From positions 1-28,344 of the forward strand of contig JBHJGO010000111.1 in the NCBI GenBank assembly GCA_050331715.1: a stretch of DNA of 28,344 nt, given 5' to 3'. The position numbers and the translations under genes were made by a program. Below the pieces are notes generated by a model. The model made no database searches and was not told the origin of the DNA. It saw only the letters and a program-made list of their open reading frames with translations. This document shows positions 23,325 to 28,344 of this stretch, piece after piece. Numbering within the stretch: position 1 is the first letter of the stretch; every line of letters begins with the position of its first letter. This DNA comes from JBHJGO01 sp050331715 (GTDB taxonomy: Bacteria > Cyanobacteriota > Cyanobacteriia > Cyanobacteriales > Microcoleaceae).

Positions 23325-24872
23325 CTAGATAATAGGAGCCACAGGAGCAGGAGCAATCACAGGCAGGGAAGTTACAGGAACCAATGCATCTGGGTCAATT
23401 CCGCCATCCTCACCAGGTAGTGCGAATGGATTAGTAGGCTGAGTTGGAGCGGTGTCAGAGAATCCAACTGCAAATACAGCCGCCTCATTTAAGTTAGTAG
23501 TGATTGCAGGAACTGGAGTCGTTAGATTATCCAATCCATCTGGAGACTCAGCACGCAGTACATAGGTGCTAGGCGGAACGTTGAAGAAAGCAAAGTTACC
23601 AAATTCATCACTGACAGTAACAGGCTCACCCTCATCCAACTCGCCATCGACATCTAGATCCAGGAAGAGGTCAACACCAGCAAGATTGGACTCTCCACCT
23701 CCGGTAACAGGATCGAAGTCCAGGAAACCATTTGCGTTTGCATCTTCGAAGACAACACCCGTAATGGAGTTTGGAATTGTACCAGCTCCACCACCCACAA
23801 CGTTGGTAACCAGTGTGAAGTTCACTTGAGCACTTTGACCTGGGCCAACCGGCAGACCAAAGACTCCTGGAGTGTCCACCTCAGGGGGTACTGGAGAAGT
23901 GATGAGGAATGCATTTGTTGGTGCATCAACTTCAACGGTGAAACCACCAAACAGATCCTCGAACTCACCTGGATTGTCATTCACAAACTGATCGAAGGGG
24001 TTTTGAGGATTATCGCCACCACCCACTTCCGTATCCAGACCGTCGATGACGTAGAAGCCATCCTCATCAGTTGTGTCGGAACCTTCACCAGGAATGCTAA
24101 CGGTAACACCCTCAATACCAGGCTCATTGGCCTCTGGGAAACCATTACCGTTTAAGTCCTCAATCACAAATCCATAGACGCTGTCAGGGATGACCAGGCC
24201 TTCAGGTGTGAAAGTTGTCACTCCAGCAGTGACCGCGATTACCTCTGGGTTAGGGGTAGTTGACTCAAAATCACCCGGCTCCAGGACACGCTTGATGAAT
24301 GATCCAGGAAGAACCGCATTGATGTCGTAGAATCCTGCCTCATTGGTCAAAACGGAAGGCTCACCAGGGCCGATTTCGCCATCGTTATTGATGTCAAGGC
24401 CCACTTCTACGCCTGCAAATGTAGGCTCAGACGTTGGATCATAGATACCATCGCTGTTGTTATCACCAAATGCCACACCCTGAACGTTCCCAGTAAAGAA
24501 CACAGGAGCGGGTGCAGGAGGAGCAGTAGCTCCCACAACTGGAATATTGATCAAAGCAGGGTTGTCATCAAACCCGTCACCATCGCCATCCTCAACGATG
24601 CCATCTACTGTAATGCTAGCGGGTACAACGGTGGGCTGCGTTGCACCAGGGGGGGTAACGATATTTAGGTCAAATGTACCTGCGGGCAGGCCATCGAAGC
24701 TGAAGAAGCCGAATCCTGCCCCATCAGTTAGAGTGATGGCGTCAACATCAGTTGGTAGGCCATCCCCATCAGTGTCCAGAAAAACAGTAACGTTTGGGAT
24801 ACCCTCTCCAGCGTCAACAACACCGTTGCCATTGAGATCTTCAAATACTGATCCTGCTATTGTCGTAGTCAC
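23325..24872 (-). CDS. Acidic SdrD B-like repeat protein
   Basis: A 515-residue protein of four SdrD/Cna-B-like beta-sandwich repeats (about 4-105, 127-225, 231-355 and 368-470), each opening with a variant of G-x-V-F-E-D-x-N-x-N-G. Each repeat holds D-x-[DN]-x-[DN]-G loops (for example DTDGDG, DGDGDG, DINNDG, DLDVDG) that should bind calcium, as in dockerins and Sdr proteins. There are only three basic residues (K194, R195, R440), no His and no Cys. The C-terminal 45 residues are Pro/Ala/Val-rich. No signal peptide, sortase motif or membrane anchor is visible, so any export would need a C-terminal type I signal or another route. The GTG start is fixed by GGAGGAG 7 bases upstream. With its own strong terminator it forms a single-gene unit. 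A surface or extracellular matrix role is likely but unproven. Confidence 0.85.
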   Translation of the reverse strand: MTTTIAGSVFEDLNGNGVVDAGEGIPNVTVFLDTDGDGLPTDVDAITLTDGAGFGFFSFDGLPAGTFDLNIVTPPGATQPTVVPASITVDGIVEDGDGDGFDDNPALINIPVVGATAPPAPAPVFFTGNVQGVAFGDNNSDGIYDPTSEPTFAGVEVGLDINNDGEIGPGEPSVLTNEAGFYDINAVLPGSFIKRVLEPGDFESTTPNPEVIAVTAGVTTFTPEGLVIPDSVYGFVIEDLNGNGFPEANEPGIEGVTVSIPGEGSDTTDEDGFYVIDGLDTEVGGGDNPQNPFDQFVNDNPGEFEDLFGGFTVEVDAPTNAFLITSPVPPEVDTPGVFGLPVGPGQSAQVNFTLVTNVVGGGAGTIPNSITGVVFEDANANGFLDFDPVTGGGESNLAGVDLFLDLDVDGELDEGEPVTVSDEFGNFAFFNVPPSTYVLRAESPDGLDNLTTPVPAITTNLNEAAVFAVGFSDTAPTQPTNPFALPGEDGGIDPDALVPVTSLPVIAPAPVAPII

Positions 24873-24879
24873 GATTTAA

Positions 24880-24886
24880 CTCCTCC
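24880..24886 (-). promoter_or_regulatory. Shine-Dalgarno fixing the GTG start of the SdrD-like gene
   Basis: On the minus strand GGAGGAG (24886-24880) lies 7 bases before GTG 24872. It decides the rare start codon and predicts efficient translation. The promoter must be in the 290 bases further upstream, where I see no clear -35/-10 pair. Confidence 0.75.
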
Positions 24887-25145
24887 ACCAAAGTAATGTG
24901 CAAAGATATAGCTCTGTTTGGAATAGGGACGAAGTGCCTATCAATACCTTACAGGTGCACGACATTATTTTACATAATGCAAGCCAAGCCTGGATAAATT
25001 GCAGACTTTATCTAATCGTAGGCAACTATATCAAACTTCCCAGAGTTCTGGCAATCCGATTGTCCATCGTCTGAAAAATTAGTCGAAACCTAACGAATTA
25101 GAGCGGGGCCTCCCTTACTCGCCTTGAGCTAGAAACCGCTCCGGG

Positions 25146-25160
25146 TAGCGATTTTCGCTA
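25146..25160 (-). other. Short perfect hairpin after ndhJ
   Basis: TAGCGA (25146-25151) and TCGCTA (25155-25160) form a 6-bp stem with a TTT loop, 4 bases beyond the ndhJ stop. GAGCGG (25101-25106) and CCGCTC (25136-25141) make a second, wider stem. Neither has a T-tract on the minus strand, so this is a probable mRNA 3' structure of the ndhCKJ operon rather than a classical terminator. Confidence 0.45.
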
Positions 25161-25164
25161 TTGG

Positions 25165-25701
25165 CTAATAGGCGTCCTGTAGTTCATGGAAATCAGGCGA
25201 GATATAGTCCTTCCGCAGGGGCCAGCCGACCCAATCCTCTGGCATCAAAATCCGCTTCAGATTAGGATGGCCCTCGTAGACGATGCCGTACATGTCGTAG
25301 GACTCTCGCTCCTGGAAGTCTGCGGTCTTCCAGATCCAATAAACCGATGGAACCCTGGGATCATCCCGAGAAACAAAAACCTTGACGCAGACTTCCTCCG
25401 GTTGTTCCGCGTTATCACTAAGCTTAACCAAATGATAAACACTGGCCAGGGCATCCCCTGGGCCAGCGTCATAGGCACACTGACATCGAAGATAGTTGAA
25501 CCCGTAGGCATACAACGCAGTGGCCAGGGGAATCAGATAGTCCCGGTCGACTTGAATCACTTCGACATTTGAGTGATTCCGCTCCAGGCTTTTGTGTTCA
25601 AATCCATTCTGGGTCAACCACTGGGAAACCTGACCTGCTTCAATCACAGCAGCTTCAGTGTTCTCGGTGTTGTTCTCAGTATTATTCTCAGCTTCAGCCA
25701 C
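25165..25701 (-). CDS. ndhJ: NDH-1 subunit J
   Basis: A 178-residue NDH-1 subunit (30-kDa type, NuoC-like), in the peripheral arm of the thylakoid complex that accepts electrons for respiration and cyclic photosynthetic flow. The family block ERESYDMYGIVYEGHPNLKRILMPEDWVGWPLRKDY is complete. The first 18 residues are a low-complexity Asn-Thr-Glu repeat (NNTENNTENTE) encoded by short tandem repeats, longer than in most relatives. GTG 25701 is the start and overlaps the end of ndhK by 8 bases, implying translational coupling. It is the last gene of ndhC-ndhK-ndhJ. Confidence 0.96.
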   Translation of the reverse strand: MAEAENNTENNTENTEAAVIEAGQVSQWLTQNGFEHKSLERNHSNVEVIQVDRDYLIPLATALYAYGFNYLRCQCAYDAGPGDALASVYHLVKLSDNAEQPEEVCVKVFVSRDDPRVPSVYWIWKTADFQERESYDMYGIVYEGHPNLKRILMPEDWVGWPLRKDYISPDFHELQDAY

Positions 25702-26422
25702 GGGCTTCCTCCTTCATCTGCGGGGCAGTTAATAGAGCGGGTGGAACCTCCGTGCCAATCGCCTCGGTCAGTTGCTTTGGCGGGGTCTGGCGAGTTTCCG
25801 TCTGCAAGTACTTCCCGGTCAAGATTGGGGAAACGGGCTTCATCTTGTGAGACCGGGTGTAGTAGCGATGGGATTGCTGTAAGTTGCCTCGTTCCTGAAT
25901 GGAATCATTAGCAATCTTCTTCCGCAGCTTGATAATGGCATCAATAATCGCCTCAGGACGGGGAGGACATCCGGGGATGTAAACGTCTACGGGGATCAAC
26001 TTATCAACGCCTCGTACCGCCGTGGTCGAGTCCATGCTGAACATTCCACCTGTAATCGTGCAAGCTCCCATTGCAATCACGTACTTCGGTTCTGGCATCT
26101 GCTCATAGAGTCGAACCAAAATGGGGGCGTACTTCATGGTGATAGTTCCCGCCGTAATAATCAGGTCAGCCTGACGAGGAGTGGATCGAGGAACCAGGCC
26201 AAACCGATCAAAATCAAATCGAGAGCCAATCAATGCAGCAAACTCAATGAAGCAGCAAGCTGTCCCATAGAGTAGTGGCCAAAGGCTCGAGAGGCGGGCC
26301 CAGTTATACAGATCATCTACCGTGGTGAGAACGACATTCTCTGACAGTGCTTGGGTTACTTCAGGTCGCCCAACTGGGTTCACCAGGTTCTGAGTTGCCG
26401 ATGAGAGATTTTGGGTTGTCAT
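25694..26422 (-). CDS. ndhK: NDH-1 subunit K (iron-sulfur protein)
   Basis: A 242-residue NuoB/PSST-type subunit that carries the last iron-sulfur cluster (N2) before plastoquinone. Four cluster ligands are present: C56 and C57 (GTACCFIEF), C121 (GACTITGG) and C152 (PGCPPRPEA). The C-terminal 60 residues are polar and variable, ending EEARG. Start ATG 26422 lies 74 bases after ndhC, and the stop overlaps ndhJ by 8 bases. Order and overlap are as in other cyanobacteria and in chloroplast genomes. Confidence 0.97.
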   Translation of the reverse strand: MTTQNLSSATQNLVNPVGRPEVTQALSENVVLTTVDDLYNWARLSSLWPLLYGTACCFIEFAALIGSRFDFDRFGLVPRSTPRQADLIITAGTITMKYAPILVRLYEQMPEPKYVIAMGACTITGGMFSMDSTTAVRGVDKLIPVDVYIPGCPPRPEAIIDAIIKLRKKIANDSIQERGNLQQSHRYYTRSHKMKPVSPILTGKYLQTETRQTPPKQLTEAIGTEVPPALLTAPQMKEEARG

Positions 26423-26496
26423 ATCGTGTTAATAATTCCTCAAGGATCGTTCAAGAGGGAATTCAGATCAGGCATCATCTGCCAAAATCAAGTTCC

Positions 26497-26859
26497 CTAA
26501 GACCATTCCAGTGCGCCCTTGCGCCATGCATAGACAAGGGCGATAACCAGAATTGAAATAAAAATGAGTGCTTCTATAAATGCAAGCAACCCAAGTTGGT
26601 GAAATGCAACCGCCCAGGGATAGAGAAACACGGTCTCCACGTCAAAGATGACAAACACCAGGGCGAACATGTAATACCGGATATTGAACTGAATCCAGGC
26701 TCCACCAATGGGTTCACGACCTGATTCATAGGTCGTTGTCCGAAATCCAGCCCGACTTCTGGGCCGAACCACCCTTGAGAGGCCAAGGGCGAGTAGGGGA
26801 ACCAGGCTACAGATGATCAAGAATCCCAGAAAATATTCGTAACCGCTTAAAACAAACAC
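26497..26859 (-). CDS. ndhC: NDH-1 subunit C
   Basis: A membrane subunit (NuoA-like) of NDH-1 with three membrane helices. From GTG 26859 it is 120 residues, the standard cyanobacterial length, beginning VFVLSGYEYFLGF (read as MFVLSGYEY). It contains the invariant YESGREPIGGAWIQFNIRYYMFAL and DVETVFLYPWAV and ends YAWRKGALEWS. An alternative GTG at 26892 would add 11 residues with no counterpart in the family but cannot be excluded. It is the first gene of ndhCKJ and is transcribed away from rubA; the 240 bases between them must hold both promoters. Confidence 0.95.
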   Translation of the reverse strand: MFVLSGYEYFLGFLIICSLVPLLALGLSRVVRPRSRAGFRTTTYESGREPIGGAWIQFNIRYYMFALVFVIFDVETVFLYPWAVAFHQLGLLAFIEALIFISILVIALVYAWRKGALEWS

Positions 26860-27099
26860 AGTGAATAACTGTTCATATGTTGTAACTTTCACCCATATTA
26901 TATAGGGCCTGGCGTGACTCAGCTTAGGGGGAACGTGATTTTAATGGCGTGATGGACAACGATAACTCCCATCGCTATATGCCAGGTTGAGTATCCCGAC
27001 TTGGGAAACTGGATACACATTGATTCGGTGCATGAGATTCTGTAATATTGTGTAATGAATGTTTAGCAGCGACCTAAGGGCTTTCGTCTAGCCGACGTT

Positions 27100-27435
27100 A
27101 TGAGTGATTCAGCCACTGAGACAACAGAGCTAAATCGTTACGAATGTAGAGCCTGTGGCTATGTTTATGAGCCTAGCAAAGGGAGTTCCAAAGGGAATAT
27201 CCCGCCTAATACTGCATTTGAAGATATTCCGGTTGGATGGCGCTGCCCGGTCTGCGGCACAGCCAAGGATCAGTTTATTGATATTGGCCCGATTGAAGGC
27301 CCTTCTGGATTTGAAGAAAATCTCAAGTATGGTCTGGGAGTCAATACGATGACCTCTAGGCAGAAGAGCCTATTAATTTTTGGAGGATTGGCCCTGGGAT
27401 TCTTATTTTTTATGAGTCTGTATGGCTTGAAGTAA
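27100..27435 (+). CDS. rubA: Membrane-anchored rubredoxin for photosystem assembly
   Basis: A 111-residue rubredoxin-like protein with a single C-terminal membrane helix (about 90-109, SLLIFGGLALGFLFFMSLYG). The iron site is formed by C16-x2-C19 (CRACG) and C49-x2-C52 (CPVCG). In Synechococcus and in plants the thylakoid rubredoxin RubA/RBD1 is needed for photosystem assembly. The Asn/Gly/Pro-rich stretch between the two half-sites (SSKGNIPPNTAFEDIPVGW) is typical. ycf48 follows with a 73-base gap, and psbEFLJ normally comes next. Confidence 0.95.
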   Translation: MSDSATETTELNRYECRACGYVYEPSKGSSKGNIPPNTAFEDIPVGWRCPVCGTAKDQFIDIGPIEGPSGFEENLKYGLGVNTMTSRQKSLLIFGGLALGFLFFMSLYGLK

Positions 27436-27508
27436 ATCCCGTCTTGCTAATCATTGAGGGTTGGTCTGACTGAGATTGAGTAATGCGTTAATCAGTAGAT
27501 TCTTAAGA

Positions 27509-28344
27509 ATGAAATTTTTGAAGAAAGTTGCGATCGCGTTTGCTGCGATCTTGCTATGTACAAGCTGTAAGTTCTTGCCAGATCTAGCTGAAAATCCCTG
27601 GCAAACTATCCCGGTAGCAACCCAGAGTAATTTGCTCGATATTGCCTTTACAGAGGATGCAGCCCATGGCTGGATTGTGGGAAGTTCAGCAACGCTGTTG
27701 GAGACTACAGATGCGGGAGAAACCTGGGAAACCAAGTCTCTAGCACTGGATACGGATCAGAAAGCTCGATTTACATCAATTAGTTTTCGAGATTCCGAGG
27801 GGTGGATTGCGGGAGAGCCTGGGATTCTATTGCACAGTACCGATGCGGGAGAGTCCTGGAATCGAATTGTTCTCAGCAATAAGCTTCCGGGAGAGCCCTT
27901 CGTGATCACAGCTCTGGATTCAAATTCGGCTGAAATGATGACGGATGTTGGGGCCATCTATCAAACTCAGGATGGTGGCCAGAGCTGGAAAGCAATGGTC
28001 GAAGAAGCCGTGGGAGTGGTTCGTAATGTGGCCCGGTCGGAGGATGGGCGCTATATCACTGTTTCCGCTAAGGGAAACTTCTACTCCACCTGGGCTCCTG
28101 GGGATAGAGCTTGGACACCTCGCAACCGCTACAGCTCTAAGAAGTTGGAGAATATGGGGTTTGGAGAGGAAGGTCGTCTATGGATGCTGGACCGTGGTGG
28201 TGAGCTGAGATATACTGTTGTGGATGCTGAGGAGGGCTGGTGAGTGCCGATTATTCCTGTGTATGCATCGAGCTGGGGTTTTCTAGATTTGGCCTATCGT
28301 AGCCGTGTAGATTTTTTGGTGGGGGGGGGCAGCGGCAATTTGCT
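27509..28344 (+). CDS. ycf48: Photosystem II assembly factor Ycf48 (HCF136), 3'-truncated, with an in-frame TGA
   Basis: Assembly factor that binds newly made D1 at an early stage of photosystem II formation on the lumenal side. ATG 27509 is preferred over TTG 27476: it begins MKFLKKVAIAFAAILLCTSC, a lipoprotein-type signal with the lipidated cysteine at residue 20. The rest is a seven-bladed beta-propeller of the BNR type with repeated GETW, ESW and QSW motifs. In the same frame a TGA lies at 28241-28243 (codon 245), where the family has a Ser/Glu-type position before PIIP. The frame is open again to the edge and still reads as Ycf48 (VPIIPVYASSWGFLDLAYRS...VGGGSGNL). A G9 run at 28321-28329 and atypical residues (RSRVDFLV) occur in the same stretch. 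I treat the stop as a probable sequence error. About 65 residues are missing beyond the window. Confidence 0.9.

Noticed and set aside
23826..24155. A 109-residue plus-strand frame within the SdrD-like gene
   Set aside because: It arises from the repetitive, codon-biased repeat gene on the other strand, with no ribosome site or recognisable protein features.

Overview
The window reads as a gene-dense stretch of a cyanobacterial chromosome. Support comes from several directions: ndhC-ndhK-ndhJ; rubA followed by ycf48 (the usual prelude to psbEFLJ, which would lie past the right edge); a Synechocystis-type arsenate reductase; and nine copies of the cyanobacterial HIP1 octamer GCGATCGC in 28 kb. 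Gene content suggests a Leptolyngbya-like or other filamentous relative, but the genus cannot be fixed from this window. I see no tRNA, rRNA, CRISPR array or insertion sequence.

Left part (1-9270): the C-terminal part of atpB and atpC (F1 beta and epsilon), then a MoxR-type AAA+ ATPase of the YehL family. Next come a short Crp/Fnr regulator divergent from an AzgA-type purine permease, an amino-acid ABC transporter ATPase without its permeases, the tRNA methyltransferase trmL, and a LysM/M23 cell-wall peptidase with a TTG start set by a strong Shine-Dalgarno. Middle (9271-14740): ribD, a two-helix membrane protein, a Uma2-family gene interrupted by an in-frame TGA next to a small secreted protein, and a 722-residue protein with two SWIM zinc motifs. 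That protein is the expected partner of the MoxR ATPase 9.6 kb upstream.

Arsenic cluster (14854-17172): aquaporin, arsH, a tyrosine/dual-specificity phosphatase and arsC lie in tight succession. A dyad, ATCAA-N6-TTGAT, sits directly before the first start codon. The layout recalls the aqpS-arsC-arsH operon of Sinorhizobium with an added phosphatase, and no arsR or arsenite pump is in view. Arsenate would be reduced by ArsC, arsenite could leave through the channel, and ArsH would deal with organoarsenicals.

Right part (17239-28344): pgm, a serine esterase, a small membrane protein, nadE, an M16 zinc peptidase and an extremely acidic SdrD-like repeat protein that forms its own transcription unit. 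The ndhCKJ operon follows, divergent from rubA-ycf48.

Both outermost genes, atpB and ycf48, carry an in-frame stop within about 105 bases of the window edge, together with other unusual residues. This looks like poor sequence at contig ends rather than biology. The observations most worth pursuing are the arsenic cluster with its phosphatase and candidate operator, the split MoxR/double-SWIM pair, the interrupted Uma2 gene, and the almost base-free SdrD-like protein.
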